A DNA stretch of 64,000 bases from Lachnospiraceae bacterium (GCA_021770345.1 JAETRD010000014.1:62001-126000); one strand, 5' to 3'. Positions 1 to 8,639 are shown, numbered from the stretch's first letter. Notes: a model not told the origin generated them from the sequence alone. Program-made: numbers and translations.

Positions 1-350
1 TCAATAACACCTTTTGCGACATTGAGCAGAAATGCAACGGCTGCGTTATAACGCGTCAGAAAAGTCTTTTCGCGCTCATCTTCATCAATACCCGTTCGCG
101 ATACCAGGTTGTACGCCGCAATATCCTTCGCAAATTTGCGAATGACCTGCGGTGTTTTCGTAAACGGAACACTGTACCTTTTCGAAAGGTACCCGTCAAT
201 CTCCGCACAGGCGTCAGATACCGCCTGTCCGGCAAGCGCCTCGATCTTTTGTCTGCGCTCCGCAGCATCCTCTATGTACTCATCTCCGATGATAACGCTT
301 TGCATATCCTCTTTAATCATGGCAAGCGCCTCCTCCGCGGTACAGTACAT
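1..350 (-). CDS. Mu gp36-like DUF1320 phage protein, C-terminus beyond the window
   Basis: The frame opens with ATG at 350 after a GGTG-type ribosome site and runs off the window start without a stop, so only the first 116 or so residues are visible. The N-terminus (MYCTAEEALAMIKEDMQ) followed by an aspartate- and glutamate-rich helix and a KRYSVPFTKTPQVIRKFA segment matches the DUF1320/gp436 family of Mu-like phages. That protein lies just after the major head gene and is thought to act in head completion or head-tail joining. Here it starts 16 bases after the head gene stop, which is the Mu order. Family assignment is by recognition; the exact role is inferred. Confidence 0.75.
   Translation of the reverse strand, partial: MYCTAEEALAMIKEDMQSVIIGDEYIEDAAERRQKIEALAGQAVSDACAEIDGYLSKRYSVPFTKTPQVIRKFAKDIAAYNLVSRTGIDEDEREKTFLTRYNAAVAFLLNVAKGVI
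43..54. repeat. 12-bp perfect palindrome GCGTTATAACGC, copy 1
   Basis: A perfect dyad that recurs at 2819-2840 (two overlapping copies) and at 19267-19278 in the prophage end region. This copy lies inside the DUF1320 coding frame, and 15 bases (43-57) are identical to 2829-2843. It may be a binding site for a phage protein; function unknown. Confidence 0.6.
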
Positions 351-366
351 TCTTATCACCTGCCTT

Positions 367-1269
367 CTATCCCTTTGCCTGTACGTCCTCTTCCCCGGTA
401 GAGCCATATGCCATCTGCCAAAAACCGTATCCGGCATTGCTTCTTCCATCCGCCCCGTATAAAAATTTATCGAACATGAAAACATTCTCATCCGTGTCCT
501 TTGTCAGGGATACGAACTTGATTTTCTTCCGGAGCTGATAGATAAACGGCTTTAAAAAGCGATTTGTACACAGAAGGAACCAGTATGCCGGGTGCTCTGC
601 AAGCATGGGCTCTACATGGAGCTTCGCCGTCCCCTTCAGCACATTGGTGGTGCCTTCAATCTGATCGGCCTCCAGAATAAGCCGCCCCTCCTCTTCCAAT
701 GCCGGCGGCACAACCAGAAGGTCGGGCACAAGCTTCAGACTTTTGCCCTTGTCGCCTTTGATGCTCATAATCGTACTCCGTGCCTCCATATAGGAATCCC
801 TTGTCAGTTTCTTATTGCTGCGGTTGCTGTAGATCTCGTCGCCGATCTTGTGCGCCGTATTAAAAAATGAAAGCCCGTCATAACATTTCTCTGTAAATCC
901 GGCCATCATGGCAGTAAAGACAAGATCATCCGGATGCAGCGCTGCCGCTTCCCCCATGTTCGAAAAAAAAGCGGTATAAACGCCATACTTGTCATCCTCA
1001 ATATCATCCCTCGGCACGCCTATCGTCATCTCAAACTTCTTATTCTTAATGAGATAGTCATAAGCGGCAAGAGCCTGTATCTCCCTCTCTCCAACCCACT
1101 CCCTCATGCCGGGCATCTGACCCAGCCACTTGTAATCCTGTTCCCCCGTGGCGCTGGGCACAACGGTTGCAACCTTCTGATAATTGGACTGTGTATCTGT
1201 AAAACTCTTGTTGAAAGCCGTGGAATATCCCACGGATAATCCATGTAAATTCGCCTGATTAACAATCAT
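367..1269 (-). CDS. Mu-like major head subunit (gpT family)
   Basis: A 300-residue protein that would form the capsid shell. The N-terminal stretch with LSVGYSTAFNKSF, the conserved GMREWVGEREIQALAAYDY block (roughly residues 55-75) and the GVPRDDIEDDKYG block (about 85-98) are typical of Mu gpT. Length agrees with the family (about 300). It starts at an ATG after a GGAGGAGAAG ribosome site and overlaps the preceding decoration gene by 4 bases. No extra N-terminal region is seen, consistent with scaffold and protease being supplied by the separate gene at 1723-2787. Confidence is high because both sequence and gene order agree. Confidence 0.9.
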   Translation of the reverse strand: MIVNQANLHGLSVGYSTAFNKSFTDTQSNYQKVATVVPSATGEQDYKWLGQMPGMREWVGEREIQALAAYDYLIKNKKFEMTIGVPRDDIEDDKYGVYTAFFSNMGEAAALHPDDLVFTAMMAGFTEKCYDGLSFFNTAHKIGDEIYSNRSNKKLTRDSYMEARSTIMSIKGDKGKSLKLVPDLLVVPPALEEEGRLILEADQIEGTTNVLKGTAKLHVEPMLAEHPAYWFLLCTNRFLKPFIYQLRKKIKFVSLTKDTDENVFMFDKFLYGADGRSNAGYGFWQMAYGSTGEEDVQAKG

Positions 1270-1721
1270 AATTCTTCTCCTCCTTGTGTCACGGTTCCCG
1301 GTTTTGTCGTCTCTTCTGTCTCCGCCGTGATAATCTGCTGTGTCATGTCTACGGTCACTCCGTCAGCGCATACCTCCAAAATAATGCCTGCCACGCCTCC
1401 GCCATCCGCTGTGATGGTTACGGTCCGCTCATCCTTAACGTAGCAAGGCTTCAGGATGTCAGTCTCTTTAATGGTTCCGTCATTGTTCCAGACAAATGTC
1501 CCGCGTTTTACGCTGACCGCCTGTTCCCCGTCTGCCCCGTTGCGGTTATCACAATACCGCTGTACGCAGCCTGCAACCCTAAGCCCATCGGAAGCCGCCG
1601 CCGGAACTGCATATCCGTCTTTATTAATTGCTGCCATAGCTGCCTCTATCAGCTCCACTCCGCCTTTCACCGGAATATGAATCATTCGGTTCCCGGTCCT
1701 CTCATTTCCCGTTCTGTTCAT
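1266..1721 (-). CDS. Probable capsid decoration (cement) protein
   Basis: A 151-residue protein between the protease/scaffold and major head genes, the place of a head decoration protein in Mu-like phages. It is rich in small beta-forming residues (TVTITADGGGVAGIILEV near residues 95-115) and has no membrane segment or catalytic motif. The start after GGAGGGTTAAG is well supported; an internal ATG (MIHIPVKGG, residue 13) is an alternative. The pattern of a glycine-rich core with a VAG..VQRY segment resembles DUF2190/cement proteins, but I cannot assign the family firmly. Confidence 0.55.
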   Translation of the reverse strand: MNRTGNERTGNRMIHIPVKGGVELIEAAMAAINKDGYAVPAAASDGLRVAGCVQRYCDNRNGADGEQAVSVKRGTFVWNNDGTIKETDILKPCYVKDERTVTITADGGGVAGIILEVCADGVTVDMTQQIITAETEETTKPGTVTQGGEEL

Positions 1722-1722
1722 C

Positions 1723-2319
1723 TTAACCCTCCATTTTGCCGTACTTCTTTATGTCCTCCATAGATACACCCAAGTTTTTCAGGATCACCGCATCCACCTC
1801 GTCAGCACCGGAAGCCGCCGGGGCGTCTTTCAGGTTGAGCCTGCCCTGCGGCACCACCACCGGAGCCTTGTCCACAAAGCCCTTGAAGCCCTCCATGTCC
1901 TTCAGCGCATAGGATTTCGCCCAATCGGATTGTGCTGCCGTGATTTTCCCCGCCTTCAGCGCCATCTCTACCGCCTCATCCGCATCCCGTTCCTGCATCC
2001 GCTGCTTAAGCGCAAGGAGCTCCGCCTGTGTATCCAGCGTCCCCGCCCGAAGTGTCATGATAGAAGCCGCCACATCCTCGGTTCTGGCATCCGACTTCAG
2101 GCCAAGCATCGAAAGAATGGTGCTGTTCGCCACGATTTCAGTCCCCTCCGGCTTCTGTTCGCCTTCCCCCGGCTTCCCTTCACCCTCTCCCGGCTTCTTT
2201 CCGTCCATTTCCTTAAGCTTTTCCGCTGCCTTTACAGCATCTTCCACCGCCTTTTTAATTTCCTCTTCCGTTGCGGTCTCCGGAAGTCCCAATGCCTTTG
2301 CAAGTTCTTTTAATTCCAT
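1723..2319 (-). CDS. Nested in-frame scaffold protein (gpZ-like), internal start of the protease gene
   Basis: Inside the protease gene an ATG at 2319 (MELKELAKALGLPETA) is preceded by AAGGAGGA at 2326-2333 with a 6-base spacer, a near-perfect ribosome site that the full-length product does not need. Translation from here would give a 198-residue, highly charged helical protein ending with the same C-terminus as the protease. This matches the Mu I/Z arrangement, where the internal product is the capsid scaffold. The site is seen; its use is inferred. Confidence 0.7.
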   Translation of the reverse strand: MELKELAKALGLPETATEEEIKKAVEDAVKAAEKLKEMDGKKPGEGEGKPGEGEQKPEGTEIVANSTILSMLGLKSDARTEDVAASIMTLRAGTLDTQAELLALKQRMQERDADEAVEMALKAGKITAAQSDWAKSYALKDMEGFKGFVDKAPVVVPQGRLNLKDAPAASGADEVDAVILKNLGVSMEDIKKYGKMEG

Positions 2320-2787
2320 GATATTTCCTCCTTCTGAAATCTCTATGTCAAGGGCGTTCACCAGTGCGAACATCCCATCAATAGCAGGTGTGTTTGTCAG
2401 CGCGACCGAATGTATTGCTGCCGCTTTCTGGTCTCGCTTTCGCACCAAAACCACCGGCGAAAGGTATTTGTATTCCTTATTCTTCAGATACTCGGCGGCT
2501 TTTGCCGTCCATTCGACTTTCGCAACGATCGCATCCTCACCTTTGTATAGTTCTTTGATCCATCCGCCTGCAGGCGCCTGTACGTCTGACAGCGTTTGAT
2601 GTTCATAATCAATCACAAGGTCAAGTTTTCGGGCTTTGAACTGTTTCTGTATCAGCTCAAAGCTTTCGTCATCCACAGTAAAGTCTCCCTTCTGCGAATG
2701 CACTCTCCCGAGCGGTAATATTTTAATTTCCGAAGGCACGCCGGAGAGCGTCACACCCTGTCCGGCACATGCAATCAGCTTTGCCAT
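1723..2787 (-). CDS. Mu gpI-like head maturation protease with nested scaffold
   Basis: A 354-residue protein of the phage I-like family. The N-terminal 150 residues form the protease region (LPLGRVHSQKGDFTVDDESF and DLVIDYEHQTL, about residues 27-70). The C-terminal 200 residues are low-complexity and helical (KPGEGEGKPGEGEQKPEG at about 196-213), as expected of a scaffold that is cleaved out of the prohead. In Mu the scaffold gpZ is made from an internal start in gene I; a matching internal start is visible here (listed separately). It precedes decoration and major head genes in the late operon. The start is an ATG after AAAAGGGG. Confidence 0.85.
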   Translation of the reverse strand: MAKLIACAGQGVTLSGVPSEIKILPLGRVHSQKGDFTVDDESFELIQKQFKARKLDLVIDYEHQTLSDVQAPAGGWIKELYKGEDAIVAKVEWTAKAAEYLKNKEYKYLSPVVLVRKRDQKAAAIHSVALTNTPAIDGMFALVNALDIEISEGGNIMELKELAKALGLPETATEEEIKKAVEDAVKAAEKLKEMDGKKPGEGEGKPGEGEQKPEGTEIVANSTILSMLGLKSDARTEDVAASIMTLRAGTLDTQAELLALKQRMQERDADEAVEMALKAGKITAAQSDWAKSYALKDMEGFKGFVDKAPVVVPQGRLNLKDAPAASGADEVDAVILKNLGVSMEDIKKYGKMEG

Positions 2788-2818
2788 GTTGAATACCCCT
2801 TTTCTTTGTGTTCTAATC

Positions 2819-2840
2819 GCGTTATAACGCGTTATAACGC
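2819..2840. repeat. Two overlapping GCGTTATAACGC palindromes between morphogenesis and protease genes
   Basis: Copies at 2819-2830 and 2829-2840 share two bases and form a 22-bp double dyad in the 101-bp gap between the MuF gene and the protease gene. The same palindrome occurs at 43-54 and in the prophage end region. It may be an operator, a structural element, or a transposase or partition site. Confidence 0.65.
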
Positions 2841-2888
2841 GTCTCTAAGCTCTGATGTGTAATTTCCCCCATCGGAACCGTTTTTCCC

Positions 2889-3644
2889 TTAATACGGCTT
2901 TTTTGCCCGTTCCCCATTTCCCTGCCGTTCTCTGTCCCGGAATAACTTCCGAAGCTTCGGGGATATGCCCGTCATATCCGGTTTCCATACGTTCTTTGCC
3001 GGATTGTTGGAAAAACCCTTGTCCGGGAAATTAGGGAGGATCTCCCCCGTGGAATAATCAATGTCAAACGGTGCATCTGTCTCAACATGTAATCCCATCC
3101 TTTCCACCTGTTTTTTCGTCAGGCTCACCACCATGCAACGGCATCGAAATCCGTTCGGCGGATACCAGATGTCCCATATGGGATCATCCGCCCGATACAC
3201 TCTGCCTTCCATAACGGCATGTGACTCCCTCACATTCCCGTCCCCGGCTGTCCGGTATCTCCAATACGGCCGCAGTTTCTTCGCGGTTTCATCCGTCATG
3301 CTCTTATAGTGTCCGGCATTAAAAGCCGTTTGCATGTTCGTTCGAAAAATGTTATCACTCTTCCACGGATTAATGCCATCGTACCCATGCTCCTCAAGGA
3401 AATGGTTCATATCCGCCCGAAACTGCTCTTTTGTTCTCCCCTCCTCGGCGGCTTTCGTCAGGCAATCGAGAAACTCCTGAAGAATCCCAAGACTTGTATA
3501 ACCTGACACAGTAAATGCCTTTGCCCTGGCCTCCTCATCAAGAAGGTCATATTCTTCCCTTGTCAGCGCCGTCTTGCTCTTCAGGAACTTTACGGCGTCC
3601 CGAAATACGAAGTCCCGGGAAAGTCCATAGATCACGTCACTCAT
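2889..3644 (-). CDS. MuF-like head morphogenesis protein (SPP1 gp7 family)
   Basis: A 251-residue protein with the phage Mu F domain: the NIFRTNMQTAFNAGHYK helix (about residues 100-116), then the YRTAGDGNVRESHAVMEG strand pair and the cysteine-containing WYPPNGFRCRCMVVSLT motif (about 165-181), which is the family signature. MuF proteins sit inside the head near the portal and help portal incorporation or DNA ejection. It overlaps the upstream portal gene by 8 bases and starts after GGGAGG. Some Firmicute MuF proteins carry C-terminal toxin domains; this one has only a short basic tail, so no toxin is seen. Confidence 0.88.
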   Translation of the reverse strand: MSDVIYGLSRDFVFRDAVKFLKSKTALTREEYDLLDEEARAKAFTVSGYTSLGILQEFLDCLTKAAEEGRTKEQFRADMNHFLEEHGYDGINPWKSDNIFRTNMQTAFNAGHYKSMTDETAKKLRPYWRYRTAGDGNVRESHAVMEGRVYRADDPIWDIWYPPNGFRCRCMVVSLTKKQVERMGLHVETDAPFDIDYSTGEILPNFPDKGFSNNPAKNVWKPDMTGISPKLRKLFRDRERQGNGERAKKPY

Positions 3645-5220
3645 TCATAGACCTCCCTATTAAATGGGAAAGATAAATCCCCTGATGTATGAAATCTTCG
3701 AGTTCCGGGCTTTCCATATCCTGATACAGTTTCCGGAGTTCGTTCTCGTCCTTCAGAATCTTCTGCAGCTCGTCCATATCTGTCGCTTTGTCAATTATTT
3801 TGAAAATGGGCTGCATCATCTCCCGGAAAATCTCTTCCGCCTGCTTATTGGCTATCGCCACAATTCCGTCCACCTGTTTTTGTTCCGCCTGTCCTTCCTC
3901 CTGTTTCAGCTTCAGCTCCTCGGCGGTTTCCATTGGCGGATGCGCCGCACCTGCCTGCGGCGGAGTCAAAACTTCCTCGCCGTCTTCCGGCTTCGGTATA
4001 TTGAATTTTTTATATATATGCCCTTTGGGTATCGCAAGTCCCATGTCGCAGACAAGCGTTTTGTAAATTTCTACTACTTCTTTCTGATCTTCGACTTCAT
4101 GACAGTCGAACGTGAAAAACGGAATGGCTGCCTCCATGCCGAAGTTGAACTCTACAAGAGGACGGATGATATCCCTGCGGATCGTTACCGCGAGGGCTTT
4201 TGCATCCGCAATCGTCAAGTCATGCCTGACCTCATCATGAGTCTTCGACTGTGCGTAAGATCCTCCGCCGCTGTCGGATGTCAGTGTCTGGCCGAGAACA
4301 GCCTTGCTGATCTGCTCGTCACAATATCGGGCGAGCTTTTCATATATCTCCACGCTTGTGGTCTTTTGCGACTCAATAAACTCTATCATCGTGGAACTCG
4401 GCACAATCCCGGCTGCATCCGTCCCAAGACTGACGATTGCCTCCATAAGCTGCTTTTTGTCATCCTCTGATGCCGACGCATCGTATTTCCCCAGCCGAAG
4501 CGGCATACCAAAGACCTCACAGAAGCTCACCCAATCCTTCAGGTCGTAATTTTTAAACAGATACATCCACGAGACAACCCTCATAACGCCCGCCCTGCTC
4601 GCATGTCCTGATTTTGCCTTATACTTATGCACCACAAACTTATTTTCTGGGATCTCCACACCGGACGGATATTCTGCCGTGCAGATTTTTATATTATCTG
4701 TCAGGCTGTCCCACACAAGTTTTTTGGGATGGACATATTCAATGTCATCAATAACATTTCTCCCATTCTCTACCGTCCATGCGAGTTCCATGATGCTGAT
4801 ACCTTTCCCAATGGCATCAAGCATATCAATCAGCACTTCGTCAAAGTTCTCTATCCCTTTAAGCTGCTTATCTATGAAATCCGCTATCTCCTTATCTGTC
4901 TCATCCTCGGAGAATGGCTGCACCTCCCAGTCAAGTCCAGTTACAGCAAGCTTTCTCGTCTGCATCTGCGAAAAAAGGTGGGCGTCTTTTTCCTCCATCT
5001 CTTCAAAAAGTTCCATCTGGGATCTCACATCACCCTCATCTGCCTGCCGGAAAATGCGGGCAAGTCTGCGTGGCGTCAGGCCGTTAGACGGATACTCAGA
5101 AAATTTGTCATTGACATCCCCCACAGCCACCCTTACAGTCACGGGTCTTGTTATACCTGTGTCTGTTTCCGGATGAAACGATGCCGCTCCCCCTTTTTTC
5201 TTTTTATTCTTCTTTCCCAT
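3637..5220 (-). CDS. Portal protein, Mu gp29 family (DUF935)
   Basis: A 527-residue portal protein that would form the dodecameric DNA channel at the head vertex. The GLTPRRLARIFRQADEGDV segment (about residues 47-65), SQMQTRKLAVTGLDWEVQPF (about 82-101) and AWTVENGRNVIDDIEYVHP are typical of DUF935 portals. The C-terminal 100 residues are charged and helical. Length fits the family (about 510-540). It begins with a lysine-rich tail after a GGGAGG site and follows the large terminase by 15 bases, as in Mu (gp28, gp29, gp30). Confidence 0.9.
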   Translation of the reverse strand: MGKKNKKKKGGAASFHPETDTGITRPVTVRVAVGDVNDKFSEYPSNGLTPRRLARIFRQADEGDVRSQMELFEEMEEKDAHLFSQMQTRKLAVTGLDWEVQPFSEDETDKEIADFIDKQLKGIENFDEVLIDMLDAIGKGISIMELAWTVENGRNVIDDIEYVHPKKLVWDSLTDNIKICTAEYPSGVEIPENKFVVHKYKAKSGHASRAGVMRVVSWMYLFKNYDLKDWVSFCEVFGMPLRLGKYDASASEDDKKQLMEAIVSLGTDAAGIVPSSTMIEFIESQKTTSVEIYEKLARYCDEQISKAVLGQTLTSDSGGGSYAQSKTHDEVRHDLTIADAKALAVTIRRDIIRPLVEFNFGMEAAIPFFTFDCHEVEDQKEVVEIYKTLVCDMGLAIPKGHIYKKFNIPKPEDGEEVLTPPQAGAAHPPMETAEELKLKQEEGQAEQKQVDGIVAIANKQAEEIFREMMQPIFKIIDKATDMDELQKILKDENELRKLYQDMESPELEDFIHQGIYLSHLIGRSMNE

Positions 5221-5235
5221 CTTCCTCCCCTCCTC

Positions 5236-7002
5236 CTAGTAGGCTCCTTTTCCCATCCGGAACTTTCTCCTGATAACTGACCTGTAACTCGGCTTCGCCG
5301 CCACCGTCTTAATCATCTGCGCAAGCTGCACTGCCATCTGAAGACCGTCCGGCGCGCCGTCGTCGCGCCCCATCGGGAACTCCTCAAGCTGTTTTAAGAG
5401 TGTCTTGTGCTCCCGGTTGAATTTCAGATACTTATTTTTAATCACAGGCTGCAGCGACTCGATGCGCAACTGCTTGTTAGCCGAACTCTGTATTTCTTCG
5501 ATCGGGATATACTCCCCTTCCTGGACCGACCTCGCTGCCATCACATCCTTGAAAAAATACTGGAACTGTACCGTCTCGACTCCAAATTTATAAAATCCCT
5601 TCTTATAATCCCGCTTCAGGCGTTTTGACATCTCGATCACATCGTCTATGATGACATCTGGTTTCCGTTTCTCGACGGAGGCATCCACCACATACATATA
5701 CCCGGTCGATAACGACAGTGCGAGATTAATAATCGAACTTGTGTCTGACCTCTTATTTTTCCCGAGTGACGGATCGTTTGCGGCGACAAAAATGATGTCC
5801 GGGTTCTTCCAGTTCATGAGTTCCGGTTCATAAAAGTCAAACCATTCCGGATTAAAGGTTGCGGATTCCGGGTCGATCGGGTCATTCTGTAATTCACTGT
5901 TAAAAGACGCCTCGCCCTCTGCAACCCTGATCTCCATGAGATCGTAGTAGGAAAGCTTGTCCACCCAGAGTACTTCTGCCCCCGCAAGCATCTCCTCCTC
6001 GTGTGCCTCGAAAAATGACCTGGCATTCTCCTCGTGCTGCTCGTTAAAAAGGTTTATATAAATACTTTCCCACTCCTCCCAGAGCGCCCGGTTTTTTGCA
6101 AAACTGACTACCGCCCGGTACGTCTTCGCTTTATACCGCGGATTCTTCAAGACATTCGAGAGCAGCGAGTCATAGTGCAGGATCGTCCCGATATACATGA
6201 TGTCCGTATAGGTGTCCCCTGCTTTCGAGACTGCCTTGTCAAACCAGTTTTTCAGTTTCTTTCTCTGATCTGGTGTATTAACGTTCTCATCATTTTCAAT
6301 GTCGTCAAGCACAATGAGGTCAGGTCGCCAGTTTCGGTGTCTCCGTCCTCTAACCTTCTTTCCAGATCCGATCGCCTCGACTTTGACGTCAGTCTTTGTC
6401 AGGATAACGCCTGTCCTCCATGCTTTCTCACCCTTTAGGGCACCGAAATCCATAATGATATTGCCGTTCTCCTCAATCTCGGTCTTGATATCCTCGAGGA
6501 ACCCCTCTGCCTGATCGGACGAGTCTGACAGGATGAGGATGTAATGCTTGTACCCGTACAGGATGGCATGGAGATTATCCTTAAATGTTAAGTTTGTGGA
6601 TTTCGCGTGCCCGCGGGGAGCTGCTACCACATTCCGGGAACCCTTTTGCCTTGCAATAATCTTTGCTTCTCTCAGCGGATTCCGCCCTTTCATCACACCT
6701 CTGCTCCATATCTCATCCAGTTCCGCATGAAAGCGTGGTGATTTCCGAATGAAATAATGTGGCAGATATGCTCTTCCGAAGTAAGACAGGTCAAACGCTG
6801 CAAGCGACTTCCGGAGCCCATGCTCACCAATCACCGGCTCGCCGTCCCGGTACCTCTCATTCAGCCGCTGCCGCTCCTCCCAATGGTCGTTACCGCGGAG
6901 CACATACTCCTCAAAGAGCCGTATCTGGTATTCCTCGTTGTTTCTGACCTCCAGATCTTCCTCTTCGTCAAGCTCCCGGATCCAATCATCAATATCAATC
7001 AT
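5236..7002 (-). CDS. Large terminase subunit, Mu gp28-like
   Basis: A 588-residue DNA-packaging motor. A Walker-A-like loop (APRGHAKST, residues 128-136) and Walker B (LIVLDD, 229-234, followed by E236) form the ATPase, and a VAANDPSLG strand with D410 begins the RNase H-like nuclease domain used for headful cutting. The acidic N-terminus (LDEEEDLEVRNNEEYQ) probably contacts the small subunit. It overlaps the small terminase gene by 8 bases and precedes the portal gene. All key motifs look intact. Confidence 0.92.
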   Translation of the reverse strand: MIDIDDWIRELDEEEDLEVRNNEEYQIRLFEEYVLRGNDHWEERQRLNERYRDGEPVIGEHGLRKSLAAFDLSYFGRAYLPHYFIRKSPRFHAELDEIWSRGVMKGRNPLREAKIIARQKGSRNVVAAPRGHAKSTNLTFKDNLHAILYGYKHYILILSDSSDQAEGFLEDIKTEIEENGNIIMDFGALKGEKAWRTGVILTKTDVKVEAIGSGKKVRGRRHRNWRPDLIVLDDIENDENVNTPDQRKKLKNWFDKAVSKAGDTYTDIMYIGTILHYDSLLSNVLKNPRYKAKTYRAVVSFAKNRALWEEWESIYINLFNEQHEENARSFFEAHEEEMLAGAEVLWVDKLSYYDLMEIRVAEGEASFNSELQNDPIDPESATFNPEWFDFYEPELMNWKNPDIIFVAANDPSLGKNKRSDTSSIINLALSLSTGYMYVVDASVEKRKPDVIIDDVIEMSKRLKRDYKKGFYKFGVETVQFQYFFKDVMAARSVQEGEYIPIEEIQSSANKQLRIESLQPVIKNKYLKFNREHKTLLKQLEEFPMGRDDGAPDGLQMAVQLAQMIKTVAAKPSYRSVIRRKFRMGKGAY

Positions 7003-7558
7003 CTTCCATCATCCGCTCCTTTGCCTTTGCCAGTATCTCCTTAAGCATTTTCGCCGAATGCTCATCCTGCTTGATAACCTTAAGCATCTCCGTCTCCATC
7101 TCGCGAAAAGCGATATCCGCCTTTTTCCGCATGTCCTGCCGCACCCTGTCCTTGTATACTTTTGTCCGCGACAGAGAGGCAATAAGCCGTCCTGCCTTAT
7201 CAAGCGGCATCCTGTCCCATTCCTCCTCCGCCGTCGCCATCCGGTTTACGAGTCCATTCATAGTCATCATAATTGCAGCTTCTGTATAATCCTCTTCCGG
7301 GTTCTCTTTCATGACCTGAATGAGACGATCAGTCTGAACCTGCGCCTCGAGCAACCGCTGCATCGTCTTCTGTGTCCGGAGCGCATATCTCCCGACGCTT
7401 GACCTCGATATCTCGTATCCTTCCCCCTTCAGGAAGGTGCTGATGCTCTCATAACTGTTAGACGTATCCGCAAGAAGCACGTCCACTTTCCCCCGCAAAC
7501 TTTCTGGCAGCTCATCGATTTTACAGGTGACTCTCTGCTTGCTGCGCTTTTCGCCCAT
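6995..7558 (-). CDS. Small terminase subunit, Mu gp27-like (DUF3486)
   Basis: A 187-residue protein whose N-terminal half is a DNA-binding helix-turn-helix (IDELPESLRGKVDVLL, then YESISTFLKGEGYEIS and SSVGRYALRTQK, residues 13-65), the hallmark of DUF3486. The rest is helical and charged. In Mu-like phages it recognises the packaging start for the large terminase. The ATG overlaps the stop of the preceding gene in a TGATG arrangement, so the two are probably translationally coupled. Confidence 0.85.
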   Translation of the reverse strand: MGEKRSKQRVTCKIDELPESLRGKVDVLLADTSNSYESISTFLKGEGYEISRSSVGRYALRTQKTMQRLLEAQVQTDRLIQVMKENPEEDYTEAAIMMTMNGLVNRMATAEEEWDRMPLDKAGRLIASLSRTKVYKDRVRQDMRKKADIAFREMETEMLKVIKQDEHSAKMLKEILAKAKERMMEDD

Positions 7559-7872
7559 CAGATATCCACCCCATTGTCATCAATCGTACCTTCCGCGAGA
7601 TCCACGCCCTCTTTCGTAAGTTTAATAACCGCATCATTGGCGTATGCGTTGTAGGCCGTGACCTTCTCCCCGGTAAATTCGATGTATCCAGCTCCCTGCA
7701 GATAATCGAGATACTTGCTGATATCCGGCGATATAATCAGCCCGGCCGCAATCATAGCATTCGAAAGCTGCCTTGTAAGTGCAGTATTGTTATACCCCTT
7801 CACCAGACACCGGATGATATACCCCCTGATTGCCTTGTTCTGCCTGATTTCCGCTTTCTCTAAGTCGTTCAC
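7558..7872 (-). CDS. Mu gp26-like phage protein with winged-helix fold (VpaChn25_0724-like)
   Basis: A 104-residue protein with the layout of the small ArsR-like protein found just before the terminase genes of Mu-like phages: RGYIIRCLVKGYNNTALTRQ (residues 16-35), a recognition-type helix SPDISKYLDYLQGAGYIEF (53-71), then a hairpin ending KLTKEGVDLAEG. The start is a GTG spaced 7 bases from AGGTG. Role unknown; DNA binding or a part in packaging is possible. Confidence 0.65.
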   Translation of the reverse strand: MNDLEKAEIRQNKAIRGYIIRCLVKGYNNTALTRQLSNAMIAAGLIISPDISKYLDYLQGAGYIEFTGEKVTAYNAYANDAVIKLTKEGVDLAEGTIDDNGVDI

Positions 7873-7882
7873 CTAGTTCACC

Positions 7883-8242
7883 TCATTCTTTTCCGCTGCT
7901 CTGCGTCAGCAGCTTGTCAATCTTACTGTCGATGCTCCGCATCCTGTCCTCCACCCCGTTCATTGACCGGAAAAAATCTTCCCGAAGCACGAACGTGGTA
8001 GCAAAGTCGCCTTTAATGCTGTTAAGCTCCTGTTTGATAGTCGCGATATCCTTATCTGTCTCATCTTCTAACTTGTCAATTCGCTTATTCACTTTTTCGT
8101 CATTCTCTTTAATCTGCTTTTTGATCTCCTCGGTGCTGCTCTTGAGACCGTTGAACCACCCTTTGATAAAAAAAGTGATAACTCCTAAACCAAGTGTGAT
8201 GACTCCGGCCATCACATCCGCAAACGTAATTACATAATCCAT
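7883..8242 (-). CDS. Membrane-anchored coiled-coil phage protein (gp25/DUF2730-like)
   Basis: A 119-residue protein with one N-terminal membrane helix (VITFADVMAGVITLGLGVITFF, residues 4-25) and a long charged coiled coil (about 35-115, rich in K, E and D at heptad spacing). This layout and its place between holin and gp26-like genes match Mu gp25/DUF2730 proteins, possibly a spanin-like or lysis-associated factor. The start follows AGGGG. Function not established. Confidence 0.55.
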   Translation of the reverse strand: MDYVITFADVMAGVITLGLGVITFFIKGWFNGLKSSTEEIKKQIKENDEKVNKRIDKLEDETDKDIATIKQELNSIKGDFATTFVLREDFFRSMNGVEDRMRSIDSKIDKLLTQSSGKE

Positions 8243-8248
8243 AGGCCC

Positions 8249-8563
8249 CTACTTCCTGATGAGCCGATCCGCGAGCTCTGTGACTCGCTCCCATCCGTCC
8301 ATTGACACCAGCGCCACCACAAACGCGGCGATAAAGGATGCAAAGACCATGTACCACTCCGCAGTCACTCCGTAATACGCCATAAGCCCCAGCAGGCTGA
8401 CCGGGCACAGGATGAGGGATAAAAGGATGACTGTCAGCGCCGTAGGCACTCTGAGGTCAAACCATGTCCACTTTTTAAGCGCCTCCGTGATGACCGACAC
8501 GATAAAGGCCATGCCGCCGATGTAGACGACAATCTTTGATACATCCGCTGTAAAATTTGTCAT
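8249..8563 (-). CDS. Putative phage holin
   Basis: A 104-residue membrane protein with three hydrophobic segments (about residues 9-28, 38-65 and 72-88) and a charged C-terminus (ERVTELADRLIRK). Size and topology fit a class I holin that would release the endolysin made from 9615-10961. It is the first gene of the late operon and starts after AAAGGAGTGG. No family signature is recognised beyond topology. Confidence 0.6.
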   Translation of the reverse strand: MTNFTADVSKIVVYIGGMAFIVSVITEALKKWTWFDLRVPTALTVILLSLILCPVSLLGLMAYYGVTAEWYMVFASFIAAFVVALVSMDGWERVTELADRLIRK

Positions 8564-8603
8564 AATAAACCACTCCTTTTCTGTTAATTTGATTGAGAAG
8601 ATG

Positions 8604-8638
8604 CAAAAAAATAAGGCATGTAACTTTCGTTACATGCC
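8604..8638 (-). terminator. Rho-independent terminator ahead of the late operon
   Basis: On the minus strand a perfect 10-bp stem (GGCATGTAAC, 8638-8629, with its complement at 8624-8615) and 4-base loop is followed by TTATTTTTTT. It would stop transcripts arriving from the endolysin and Mor genes before they enter the late head genes. Confidence 0.85.
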
Positions 8639-8639
8639 C

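Noticed and set aside
2889-3644. Polymorphic toxin fused to MuF
   Set aside because: The C-terminal tail is too short and basic to be a toxin domain.
3664-4470. Long plus-strand frames opposite to phage and chromosomal genes
   Set aside because: Many exist because of the base composition; they lack ribosome sites and mirror well-recognised minus-strand genes.
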